Of a stretch of DNA of 35,608 nucleotides, positions 7,516-14,964 are shown in pieces. Both the position numbers and the translations under genes were made by a program. The notes beneath the pieces were generated by a model. The model ran no database searches. It saw only the letters and a list, made by a program, of their open reading frames with translations, and was not told the DNA's origin. Origin of the DNA: Deltaproteobacteria bacterium (GTDB lineage Bacteria; Desulfobacterota; DSM-4660; Desulfatiglandales; HGW-15); the NCBI GenBank assembly GCA_016930835.1, contig JAFGGA010000186.1:1-35608 (forward strand). Direction: 5' to 3'. Each line of letters starts with the position of its first letter. Position 1 is the first letter of the stretch.

Positions 7516-8991
7516 ATGAATTCATCATTCAAATCCATCCCGGACATTCGTATCCGAAGGGCCAATAGCGCCCCCATCAATCCAGGGGGCAATTTTGTCC
7601 TCTACTGGATGATCGCCAACCGGCGACCCGGATGGAACTATTCCCTGGACCGGGCCGTGGACTGGGCCAGGGACCTGGACAAACCCCTGGTCATCCTGGA
7701 TGCCTTGCGCTTAGACTATCCCTGGGCCAGTGAACGCATGCATAGCTTCATCCTGGACGGCATGGCGGACCATGTTAAGCATTTTAAAAACCGGCCTGTG
7801 ACCTATTATCCTTATGTGGAAAAGGCATCAGGGGCAGGAAGGGGCCTGCTCGCCACCCTTGCAAAAGAGGCCTGTGTCGTGGTCACGGATGATTTTCCGG
7901 CCTTTTTTTTGCCACGCATGAGGGCTGCTGCAGCGAAAAAGATCCCTATCTTGATGGAGCAAATCGATTCAAACGGTCTTCTGCCCATGGGTGTCGCGGA
8001 TCAGGCTTTTCCCACGGCCTATGCCTTTAGACGCTTTTTGCAAAGACACCTCCCCGATCACCTGGCCGAAAGACCCAAACCGGATCCCTTGAGACGCGTC
8101 CCATTGAAAACCCTTCGCGCCCTGCCCGCGGAAGTCATGAACCACTGGCCCATTGCCGCTGAGAAACAGCTGGACCGTAAACATACATTTCTTGGTTCCC
8201 TGCCCTTTGATCACCAGGTAGGAGTTGCGCCTATCGCGGGTGGTCCAGAGGAGGCGAAAAGGAACCTGAAACGCTTTCTTAAAGAACGGCTCCAACGCTA
8301 TATCGATGACCGCAACCAACCTCAAGAAGAGGCTACGAGCGGGCTGTCGCCCTACCTTCATTTCGGACACATCTCCACCCATGAGATATTTCACCAACTC
8401 ATCGTCTCTTGCGGTTGGTCTTTGGAGCACCTTTCGGACAAGGCCAATGGCGGCCGAAACGGTTGGTGGGGCATGGATGCCACGGCCGAGGCGTTTTTGG
8501 ATCAGATTGTCACCTGGCGGGAACTGGGTTTTAACATGTGCCAGTCGAGGTCGGATTATGACCAGTATGAATCCCTGCCCCAGTGGGCCCGGGCGACACT
8601 AGCCAAGCATGAGACGGACAAACGCCCCTACCTTTATGCGATGGATCCATTGGAAAAGGCCCGGACCCATGATCCCCTCTGGAACGCCGCTCAAACACAG
8701 CTTATCCAGGAAGGCCGCATCCCAAACTACCTGCGAATGCTCTGGGGAAAAAAGATACTCCACTGGTCCACGAGCCCCCGGGAGGCCCTGGACACCATGA
8801 TCGAACTCAACAACAAATATGCACTGGACGGCAGGGATCCCAATTCATACAGCGGCATCTTCTGGACCTTGGGTCGCTATGACCGAGCCTGGGGCCCAGA
8901 ACGGGCGGTCTTTGGAAAGGTGCGCTACATGGGTTCAGCCAACACGCTACGAAAACTTCACTTGAAAGAATATCTCAAAAAGTGGTCTTAA
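7516..8991 (+). CDS. Class II deoxyribodipyrimidine (CPD) photolyase
   Basis: A 491-aa protein, the usual length for class II photolyases, which use FADH- and light to split cyclobutane pyrimidine dimers in DNA. The N-terminal alpha/beta domain reads FVLYWMIANRRPGWNYSLDR and KPLVILDALR. The FAD-binding helical domain includes LSPYLHFGHIS, the Arg/Trp-rich ITWREL-type segment (VTWRELGFN), and MLWGKKILHWS. The C-terminus GRDPNSYSGIFWTLGRYDRA, then WGPERAVFGKVRYM, is the class II hallmark that contacts flavin. The ATG at 7516 has only a weak upstream ribosome-binding site. It is a single-gene unit on the + strand, followed by a repeat. A light-dependent repair enzyme implies at least occasional exposure to light. 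Confidence 0.93.
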   Translation: MNSSFKSIPDIRIRRANSAPINPGGNFVLYWMIANRRPGWNYSLDRAVDWARDLDKPLVILDALRLDYPWASERMHSFILDGMADHVKHFKNRPVTYYPYVEKASGAGRGLLATLAKEACVVVTDDFPAFFLPRMRAAAAKKIPILMEQIDSNGLLPMGVADQAFPTAYAFRRFLQRHLPDHLAERPKPDPLRRVPLKTLRALPAEVMNHWPIAAEKQLDRKHTFLGSLPFDHQVGVAPIAGGPEEAKRNLKRFLKERLQRYIDDRNQPQEEATSGLSPYLHFGHISTHEIFHQLIVSCGWSLEHLSDKANGGRNGWWGMDATAEAFLDQIVTWRELGFNMCQSRSDYDQYESLPQWARATLAKHETDKRPYLYAMDPLEKARTHDPLWNAAQTQLIQEGRIPNYLRMLWGKKILHWSTSPREALDTMIELNNKYALDGRDPNSYSGIFWTLGRYDRAWGPERAVFGKVRYMGSANTLRKLHLKEYLKKWS

Positions 8992-9060
8992 AAGGCGGTC
9001 GGAAATCAGTTCTCGTCTGACTGCTGAATACTGGTAGCTGATCGCCCAAATCCATAAACA

Positions 9061-9250
9061 TTGATGATCTCGTAAAAAGTCGGAAAACACCTGTTTTTAT
9101 CATTCCGGCCTGCCTGTGCGTGCCCGCACGCAGACAGGTGAAGACCGGAATCCAGTCTTTTCAAATAGTTACATGGACTCTGGACCCCGGCTGCAGTCTA
9201 TCCTGTACTTGATACAGGACCGGGGTGACGGCTTTTTACGAGTTCGTCAA
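9061..9250. repeat. Palindromic element family A, longest copy
   Basis: The element is about 190 bp. The ends TTGATGATCTCGTAAAAAGT and GGCTTTTTACGAGTTCGTCAA are complementary with few mismatches. The inner left half contains a nested hairpin, CCTGCCTGTGCGTGCCCGC against GCACGCAGACAGG. The right half carries ATAGTTACATGGACTCTGGA and CCCCGG/CCGGGG, shared with the copies at 1-124 and 1864-2023. Its left half also appears inverted at 16671-16749. It lies between the photolyase and EFR1 genes, which converge on it, and may act as a bidirectional terminator. Confidence 0.85.
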
Positions 9251-9270
9251 CATTGGTTTATGGATGGACA

Positions 9271-10071
9271 CTAAATAAATGTTTCAGGCTGCTTAGGAAC
9301 GCTGTAATTCTCACTCAGCCATTTTACAATCTTGTCTATCCTGGATGATTCCATAACGCGAGCCTGGGTGGGGCAGCTTTTCACGCAGGCGCAGCATCGG
9401 ATACAGAGGGTTGAGTCCGTTTCCACCCGTTCATTGATCATAATGGCCGCCGTGGGGCAGATAGCCGCACAGGTACCGCAGGCAATACAAATATCTTCCA
9501 AGGTGCTGGCGCTCTCGTTTGATGAAGGCTTATGGTCCTTGTATGGGAAATGCCCGGGAACATCTATGGGATCTTGGCTCTTAATGTCTTTTATGGCATC
9601 CATTTTCCGCCGAATCGCTTTGCCAAAGCCCATTGCCTTTTCAAGGTCCTGGGAATGGGGCCGGCCGGCCGATAGAGGGAATTCCGGCTTGGTATATGAG
9701 TGCTCACCGATAAAGGCGCCGCCGGCAACGGGAACAAAACCCAATTTTATGGCCAGGTCCTTTAGCTCCAAAAGGGCATCCTCGTATTCCCTGTTCCCGT
9801 ATAACACCACCACAACAGCAGGTGTATAATGTCCTTTTAGCATCGAGATCCGCTTGACGGCCTCGCCGGCCAGGCGTCCACCATATACCGGCGCCCCGAT
9901 GATCACCAAATCCTGGTTAAAATCTTCAAAGGTCCTTGTTCTGGAATCTGGCGGCGTTAAATCAATGTGCCCGACATCATTGTACTCCACCCCCTGTGCA
10001 ATAGCCTCCAATATTTTTTGTGTGGTTTTTGTAGGGGAAAAATAGGCCAATTTTACTGATGAAATATTCAT
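9271..10071 (-). CDS. EFR1-type flavodoxin/ferredoxin fusion
   Basis: A 266-aa cytoplasmic electron carrier. Residues 1-150 form a flavodoxin-like FMN domain with the phosphate loop YFSPTKTTQKI (10-20) and the flavin-side motif IIGAPVYGGRL (57-67). Residues 195-233 hold two [4Fe-4S] sites: C195-x2-C198-x2-C201-x3-C205P and C223-x2-C226-x2-C229-x3-C233P. The combination matches the EFR1 family found in anaerobes. It probably exchanges electrons between low-potential donors and an unknown partner. AAGGAG lies 6 nt before the ATG. It is transcribed away from a palindromic element and no obvious partner gene is adjacent. Confidence 0.88.
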   Translation of the reverse strand: MNISSVKLAYFSPTKTTQKILEAIAQGVEYNDVGHIDLTPPDSRTRTFEDFNQDLVIIGAPVYGGRLAGEAVKRISMLKGHYTPAVVVVLYGNREYEDALLELKDLAIKLGFVPVAGGAFIGEHSYTKPEFPLSAGRPHSQDLEKAMGFGKAIRRKMDAIKDIKSQDPIDVPGHFPYKDHKPSSNESASTLEDICIACGTCAAICPTAAIMINERVETDSTLCIRCCACVKSCPTQARVMESSRIDKIVKWLSENYSVPKQPETFI

Positions 10072-10083
10072 TCCGGCTCCTTT

Positions 10084-10269
10084 TTAATACCTGAATCTTG
10101 CACCAATTATCGTAGCGAGGCCCCGAAGGCCTGACTATAAAGCGAATTTGGAGTGATTTTGACCCGCAGGCATATTATCTATATGGTGAGGATCAAAATC
10201 ACGAAACAAGCTTTATAGTCAAGGCACTTCAAGCCGCAGCAGATGATTGGTGTAAGATTCAGGTATTAA
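10084..10269. repeat. 186-bp near-perfect palindromic element (family D)
   Basis: The 24-nt arms at 10084-10107 and 10246-10269 are complementary except for one base (core ACCTGAATCTTG / AGATTCAGGT). Inside, GACTATAAAGC pairs with GCTTTATAGTC and GTGATTTTGA with TCAAAATCAC. A small hairpin, AGGCCCCGAAGGCCT, lies in the left arm. The whole unit can fold into one long cruciform or RNA stem. It starts 12 nt upstream of the EFR1 start codon and ends 58 nt before the transposase unit, so it could also sit in the EFR1 leader. Confidence 0.85.
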
Positions 10270-10327
10270 CTCAACAAATTTTTAAATCCCTCGGATGGGC
10301 ATGTTTATGTAAGGCGATTGCCGAAGG

Positions 10328-10358
10328 TCTAGGGGGGATGTCGATGAAATAATAACTT
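10328..10358 (-). repeat. Downstream inverted flank of the transposase gene
   Basis: It directly abuts, and by one base overlaps, the transposase stop codon. On the - strand it reads AAGTTATTATTTCATCGACA, then TCCCCCCTAGA. It mirrors 11400-11429 with two substitutions and one extra C. Confidence 0.8.
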
Positions 10359-11365
10359 CAGCTTTCCGGCAATGTAAGGTTCATATTTTTTACAATCCTT
10401 TCACCTCTTGACACGGACTTACTGACACCGGATTGGGTGAGACCTAATCGTTTTGCCAGTGAGGTCGCCGTTTCATCCAGTTCGCGCACGGACCAGTAAC
10501 AAAACACACTCCTTGGTTTAATAAGCCGTTTGTATTTACCTTGCGAATATATTTCCCCCGGCTCCATGCCGAATATCTCTTCAACACGTTTAGCCAAAGT
10601 ATCCAGATTATACCCTTTTGATCTTAGCTCAAATTTTCTCTCAAACCGCTCTCCCGACTCTTTAAGGGTATCCAGAACAAACTGGGTATCCCCAAGGATC
10701 CGCTCATCCCCTTTAAGCCGTCTTTCATCTTTCCTCAATTTTCTTGCTTCCGCCCATCCTCCCAGGCTCCTGATAAGACCACCCCCCACAAGATCAGGCC
10801 GTCGTCCTTTTTCAATCCCTTCCAAAACATATTCCTCATATCTCTTTTGAGCAATCTTCTTTTTCCTGCTGAAAAACGCGAGCACATATTTCACATCCTG
10901 CCAGTCGTTTTTTTTGTTCCCAAGAATCACACCATGACCACAATATTTATGTTTACCCAGGTTGGAATAACTTTCAACCACTTTTGCCCTTAATGGATTT
11001 AAATGAATATACCGGACCAATTCAAGAAAATATGGATCTTCCTGACAAAGAATGGATTTGTATCGATTTTGAAAAAGCTGGCCATGACGTTTGTAACGCC
11101 GGTTAAAGGTAACGGCATATCCTGTTAAAAGTCGTCGCATAACCGCTGCGATTGGATAATCTCCGGTTCTTAGGAGAAGATGAACGTGATTTGGCAGTAG
11201 AGACCAGGCATAACAGGACGTGGATGTATGTTTAAGGATATCACCCAGACGATCGACAAAATGATCTTTATCTTTATAGTCTCTAAATATCTTTCGGCGT
11301 TCTATCCCCCTCACCATGATATGATGCAGGGCGCCTGGCGTGTCTATACGGGCTTGTCGAGGCAT
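10358..11365 (-). CDS. REP-associated tyrosine transposase (Y1/HUH family)
   Basis: A 335-aa protein. The N-terminal Y1_Tnp domain starts MPRQARIDTPGALHHIMVRG. It contains the HUH metal-binding motif H60-V-H62 (LLPNHVHLLL). The segment TGYAVTFNRRYKRHGQLFQN followed by RYKS supplies the candidate catalytic Tyr (Y83 or Y91), and VRYIHLNPLRAKVV follows. Such enzymes cut and join single-stranded DNA at REP palindromes. The C-terminal third is an added region ending in a helix-turn-helix-like segment, LAKRLGLTQSGVSKSVSRGE (about 305-325), absent from short RAYTs. All core residues are present and the frame is intact, so it may be active. The ribosome-binding site is weak. Confidence 0.9.
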   Translation of the reverse strand: MPRQARIDTPGALHHIMVRGIERRKIFRDYKDKDHFVDRLGDILKHTSTSCYAWSLLPNHVHLLLRTGDYPIAAVMRRLLTGYAVTFNRRYKRHGQLFQNRYKSILCQEDPYFLELVRYIHLNPLRAKVVESYSNLGKHKYCGHGVILGNKKNDWQDVKYVLAFFSRKKKIAQKRYEEYVLEGIEKGRRPDLVGGGLIRSLGGWAEARKLRKDERRLKGDERILGDTQFVLDTLKESGERFERKFELRSKGYNLDTLAKRVEEIFGMEPGEIYSQGKYKRLIKPRSVFCYWSVRELDETATSLAKRLGLTQSGVSKSVSRGERIVKNMNLTLPES

Positions 11366-11399
11366 GTGGAAATGTTATAAAAGAAGGGGTTTCTTTGTC

Positions 11400-11439
11400 A
11401 AGTTATTATTTCATGGACGTCCCCCTAGACGTCCCCCTA
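11400..11439 (+). repeat. Upstream flank of the transposase gene with tandem 12-bp unit
   Basis: AAGTTATTATTTCATGGACG, then TCCCCCTAGA, is the inverted partner of 10328-10358. It contains the palindromic octamer GGACGTCC. The unit GACGTCCCCCTA occurs twice in tandem at 11416-11427 and 11428-11439. It starts 35 nt upstream of the transposase start codon, so it may double as a regulatory site. Confidence 0.75.
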
Positions 11440-11441
11440 GA

Positions 11442-12434
11442 TCAAAACTCAATATTCGGGCGGATCATGATCTGGAAGTTATCCACTTCATCTTCCCTGA
11501 GGGAGCCTTTGTATTTTTTATTGGATTCCCATATGAGGCCCAGGACCACGGTTAAGGCTACTTTTTTTTCTTTAAAAGGCCATTTTTTGTCCACCTGAAA
11601 TGAATGTTTCACAAATTCAAAGGTTTCAGAATCCACGTCCATCTTGTACTCAATCCCGCTGTTTTTGAGAATGGATGTGGCAGAGGCCTCATAATCCAAT
11701 CGGCTCCTCCGGATACCCATATAATAGACATCCGTGATATCGGGATTGTCGTGGAATTTGCCGCCGAGTCGAAAACTCCAGTTCAGTTTTTGATCTTCAT
11801 ATTCTCGATCCCCTTTGATCTTCCACTCCACCTCCAGCCAATCGTCCCGAATCAGCTCGTTATCCTTGATATGGTAGTTACCGACACTGGCCAGATAACC
11901 CAGGAAGCCATAGTTGCCTTCTTTTCTCTTTTTCTCACCGGGCTTGGTGAATGTGATCACATCCCCAAGCACCAAGGAAAAGGCCCATGGTTCTTCAAAC
12001 CCGGCGGTAATCGCCTTAAGCAGATTAACATCACCGGAGAAAGCCGCGTCTTCATAAAACTCTTGGGTATTCTTTTTTAAAACCACACCCAGGCAGGGCA
12101 GGGGATAAACACTTGCCTCCAGGATAAAAAAGCGGGGCCAATAGGAGCTTAAAAAGAGGTCACGATAGATCTCAAGCTCGGATTGTTCACCCGCATCAGG
12201 GATGGGTTGATCCGTAAGGCTTCCGATAAGATCGACATAGGTGTAGTAGGGATCAAGTTCAAATTCCCACTCAAAACCAATTTTCTTTTTTCCCTCTTCT
12301 TCGCTTTCCGCTTCAGTGATCATCGTTTCGGGTTCATCTTTCGAGTCGGTTTCAGCCTGCAAGAAGGTTCCCGAGAAAGGTGCGAACATCAAAGTCAGGA
12401 ATGATGTGATCAGTAATTTTTTAATGGTTTTCAT
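11442..12434 (-). CDS. Exported protein of unknown function, probable outer-membrane beta-barrel
   Basis: A 330-aa protein that I do not recognise. It has a signal peptide (MKTIKKLLITSFLTLMFAPF, then SGTFLQA), an acidic stretch (residues about 28-50, rich in E/D), then strands with alternating hydrophobic and polar residues and many aromatics. It ends in Phe after IMIRPNIEF, the kind of C-terminus used for beta-barrel insertion. Recognisable segments such as WSFRLGGKFHD and VALTVVLGLIWESNKKYKG fit barrel strands. The start lacks a good Shine-Dalgarno. The transposase unit lies immediately downstream of its stop codon. Outer-membrane location is inference; a periplasmic lipid-binding or solute protein is an alternative. 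Confidence 0.65.
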   Translation of the reverse strand: MKTIKKLLITSFLTLMFAPFSGTFLQAETDSKDEPETMITEAESEEEGKKKIGFEWEFELDPYYTYVDLIGSLTDQPIPDAGEQSELEIYRDLFLSSYWPRFFILEASVYPLPCLGVVLKKNTQEFYEDAAFSGDVNLLKAITAGFEEPWAFSLVLGDVITFTKPGEKKRKEGNYGFLGYLASVGNYHIKDNELIRDDWLEVEWKIKGDREYEDQKLNWSFRLGGKFHDNPDITDVYYMGIRRSRLDYEASATSILKNSGIEYKMDVDSETFEFVKHSFQVDKKWPFKEKKVALTVVLGLIWESNKKYKGSLREDEVDNFQIMIRPNIEF

Positions 12435-12550
12435 TTTTTACATAAGGAATGTAATTTTCAAAAATATCGAGCACTGAACAAAGAATGATGGGGTTGAACT
12501 TTTCCACCGCCACCCCGGTATCAAGTATGGGGCAGACTCTGATCTTCTCT

Positions 12551-12690
12551 TTACCCCCTCCCCTTACCCCTCCCGCAAGGGGAGGGGAATATCTTGGATT
12601 GTCGTCCCCGCAAGAGGAGAGGGGTATTTTAAGCGTCCTCTCCGGCAAGAGGAAGGGAATATTTTAGAGCGTCTTCCCGCAAGAGACTGT
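12551..12690. repeat. Cluster of C-rich hairpin repeats (family B)
   Basis: Four degenerate units stand in near-tandem, each a pyrimidine-rich arm, a GCAAG loop and a purine-rich arm: CCTCCCGCAAGGGGAGGGG near 12569, CCCCGCAAGAGGAGAGGGG near 12606, CCTCTCCGGCAAGAGGAAGG near 12637 and CTTCCCGCAAGAGA near 12672. They are separated by AT-rich linkers such as ATATCTTGGATTGTCG. Any transcript through here would form a run of hairpins. Confidence 0.7.
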
Positions 12691-12700
12691 GTCACAATTC

Positions 12701-12821
12701 GTCATTCCGGCCAAGCCCTGTGAAACACATGGCGCGAGCGGGAATCCAGAACTTTTTGAAACTGCTACGCATTTCTGGATTCCGGATCTCGCTTCGCCAC
12801 GATCCACTCGTCCGGAATGAC
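12701..12821. repeat. 121-bp palindromic element with GTCATTCCGG ends
   Basis: It begins GTCATTCCGG and ends with the exact complement CCGGAATGAC. A second, inner inverted pair is GCGAGCGGGAATCCAGAA against TTCTGGATTCCGGATCTCGC. It is related in its core (ATTCCGG...GGAATCCAG) to the family A elements but lacks the CGTAAAAAGTCG ends. It lies downstream of the beta-CASP RNase gene. Confidence 0.75.
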
Positions 12822-12885
12822 ATGTTTTATGTATCAAAACACAACCTCCAAGATTCAGGTATCAATAAACGGATATCTAATGATC

Positions 12886-14484
12886 TTAACCATTGGACAC
12901 CATGGATTGAAGTTCTTCCTGGATATACCTGATCCGGTCCACATCGGTTTCTTGGATGTCGCCGGACCGTACCCTCTTTTTGAGTAAATCCATCTCGTTT
13001 TCAAGCTCGGCGATGGCTGTGAGCATGTCTTGCTGAAAGGTCGGCGCGGCCTCGACTTCAATAGGGGGCTCGATGGTCAGTTCCCGTGGTTTGAGAATAA
13101 GCCGTTCCTTCCATACCGGTATATGCACATCGAGATGATATTTTTCCTGGATTTTTTGAGCAAACTCCTTGCTGGCGCTCGATTCGCCATGAACCACAAA
13201 GACCTTGGGCTTGCTCTCAAAATGGCCCAGCCATTCAAGAAGGTCTTTCTGATCCGCATGAGCGGAAAATCCGCCGATGGTAAAGACCTTTGCCCTGACC
13301 GCCACGTCTTCCCGGAAGATCTTGACATGTTCGGCGCCATCCACAATCTTTCTCCCAGTGGTCCCTTGGGCCTGAAACCCCACGATGACGAGGCTCGCCC
13401 CCGGGCGCCAGAGATTATGCTTGAGATGGTGCTTGATGCGACCCGCAGTGCACATACCATTACCTGCAATCACGATGGCCGGTCCCGATTTTTCATTGAT
13501 TTGAATGGATGCCCGTGTGCTTTCCGTAAATTGAAGGTTGGGCATGTTAAAGGGGTCATAGCCTTGTTGCACAATGGCTTGGGCCTCTTCATCGTAATAT
13601 TTTTTGTTTTCCCTGAAGATCTCCGTGGCCTTGATGGCCAAGGGGCTGTCCAGGTAAATGGGGATATCGGGCAGCAAGCCGTCCCGTTTAAATTCACCGA
13701 GGATATAAAGGATCTCCTGGGTCCTTTCTACGGCAAACGCCGGGATAATGGTCTTTTCGCCGTGAGATTCAGCATATAGGATAGCCTCGAGAAGTTCCTT
13801 CTTGCTGTCCTCAAAGGTCCGATGGATCCGGTTTCCGTAAGTGGATTCGATAAACAGGTAATCCGCGTCAAAAATCTCATGGGGGTCACGGACTATCAAC
13901 TGGTTCTTTTTGCCTAAATCCCCGGAAAAGACCACCTTGATGACATCATCTTTTTCGTCCACCCATAATTCCAGGATAGAAGAGCCCAGGATATGCCCGG
14001 CATTCCGGAGACGCGCCTTTACCCCCGGTTCCACCTCGATGATATGATCTCTTTCGATGGGTTCGAACAATTTAAGACTCACCTCCGCGTCCTCTGTCGT
14101 GTAAAGGGGCATGATCTCGGCGTTGGCCTGACGTTTATTCTTGCGGGTCTGCCACTCGGCATCCATCTCCTGGATATGCGCCGAATCCAGGAGCATGATC
14201 TTACACAATTCGGCTGTAGGCGGAGAGGTAATGATCTTCCCACGAAAACCATCCTTTGCCAATTTGGGAATCCTTCCACTATGGTCAATATGGGCGTGGG
14301 TCAAAAAGAGGGTGTCTAATTGTCTGGGGTCAAACCCCCAATCCGCCCAGTTTCGAGTTTCCATTGCCCTTCCCCCCTGAAAAAGCCCGCAATCAACCAG
14401 AATCTTCTTGCCGCTTGTGCTTTCAAGAAGATAGCTTGAACCCGTGACCGAGCCCGCACCGCCTAAACATGTTATTCGAATCAT
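12886..14484 (-). CDS. Beta-CASP metallo-beta-lactamase RNase (KH-less, YSH1/COG1236 type)
   Basis: A 532-aa protein. The metallo-beta-lactamase core has H63-A-H65-I-D67-H68 and LVDCGLFQGG. It also has the zinc-ligand segment NAGHILGSSILEL, then FSGDLGKKN and YLFIESTYGNR. The beta-CASP insertion follows with GNGMCTAGRIKHHL. The last motif is GFSAHADQKDLLEWL and VVHGES. Members are endo/exonucleases that process RNA with two Zn ions. The start at 14484 is preferred over 14541 because the fold begins at MIRITCLGGAGSVTG and GGGACAAGG precedes it. The C-terminal 60 residues form a predicted coiled coil (ELENEMDLLKKRV). It stands alone between repeat-filled gaps. Confidence 0.92.
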   Translation of the reverse strand: MIRITCLGGAGSVTGSSYLLESTSGKKILVDCGLFQGGRAMETRNWADWGFDPRQLDTLFLTHAHIDHSGRIPKLAKDGFRGKIITSPPTAELCKIMLLDSAHIQEMDAEWQTRKNKRQANAEIMPLYTTEDAEVSLKLFEPIERDHIIEVEPGVKARLRNAGHILGSSILELWVDEKDDVIKVVFSGDLGKKNQLIVRDPHEIFDADYLFIESTYGNRIHRTFEDSKKELLEAILYAESHGEKTIIPAFAVERTQEILYILGEFKRDGLLPDIPIYLDSPLAIKATEIFRENKKYYDEEAQAIVQQGYDPFNMPNLQFTESTRASIQINEKSGPAIVIAGNGMCTAGRIKHHLKHNLWRPGASLVIVGFQAQGTTGRKIVDGAEHVKIFREDVAVRAKVFTIGGFSAHADQKDLLEWLGHFESKPKVFVVHGESSASKEFAQKIQEKYHLDVHIPVWKERLILKPRELTIEPPIEVEAAPTFQQDMLTAIAELENEMDLLKKRVRSGDIQETDVDRIRYIQEELQSMVSNG

Positions 14485-14964
14485 TCCTTGTCCCTTTCCA
14501 TTGAAGTGTTTTGATGAACCCTGGATCACATGAAATTCCAATTGAGTATCTGATAAAAATATTGTCCAAACCCGAGACAGGATGACAAGACAATAGATGG
14601 AGCCGTCTACAAAATTCGTGGCCTATGCGAATCGATATCGGATGCTGGATAAAACATAAACCATGATTTTTTATTTCAATTTCTATTCAGAAACACCCCA
14701 AATCCCTTCTCCCTTGACAGGGAAGGGCTAGGGTATGGGAATATTTGTAATGCCAAAGAATTTCATGTTGTTACCCCCTCCCCTAACCCCTCCCGCAAGG
14801 AGAGGGGAATTTATATAGATGGCGGAACTCCCACGAAGGGAAGGAAGTATCATTGACAACGCCTAACCCGCGAGTGGGGGTATTGATAGTTAGTGCCCCT
14901 TCCGTGCGGGAAAAGGGAAAAATTGAATGGACACCATTTAGTATCCAGTATCAAATATCCAGTA
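14485..14964. repeat. Gap carrying several C-rich hairpins (family B) and a GGATACTGGAT-type end
   Basis: No gene is seen. Family B units are at 14706-14741 (TCTCCCTTGACAGGGAAGGG), 14771-14810 (CCCTCCCGCAAGGAGAGGGG), about 14827-14850 (degenerate) and 14895-14920 (CCCCTTCCGTGCGGGAAAAG). Near 14940 two direct copies of ATCCAGTATCA abut the stop codon of the DHH gene. The promoter of the beta-CASP gene should be near 14485-14600 but is not evident. Confidence 0.6.

Larger units (their letters stand above)
10328..11439 (-). mobile_element. RAYT transposase unit with inverted flanking repeats
   Basis: The unit comprises the single-gene Y1 transposase at 10358-11365 plus matching flanks. The sequence at 10328-10358, read on the - strand, and the sequence at 11400-11429, read on the + strand, both begin AAGTTATTATTTCAT. 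They continue with S-GAC-R-TCCCCC(C)TAGA and differ by two bases and one C. A further 12-bp copy, GACGTCCCCCTA, is tandemly repeated at 11428-11439. Inverted short palindromic flanks around a lone HUH transposase are the arrangement expected of REP-associated tyrosine transposases. No target-site duplication was identified. Confidence 0.75.

Noticed and set aside
12421-12648. 75-aa open frame on the - strand
   Set aside because: It is composed of the C-rich hairpin repeats (PLAGGVRGGG) and overlaps the signal-peptide start of the exported protein.
12551-12690. Possible CRISPR-like array
   Set aside because: The units are degenerate hairpins of unequal length with AT-rich linkers. There are no identical repeats, no uniform spacers and no cas genes.
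13030-13779. 249-aa open frame on the + strand
   Set aside because: It is antisense to the beta-CASP RNase, whose motifs are complete in the other strand.
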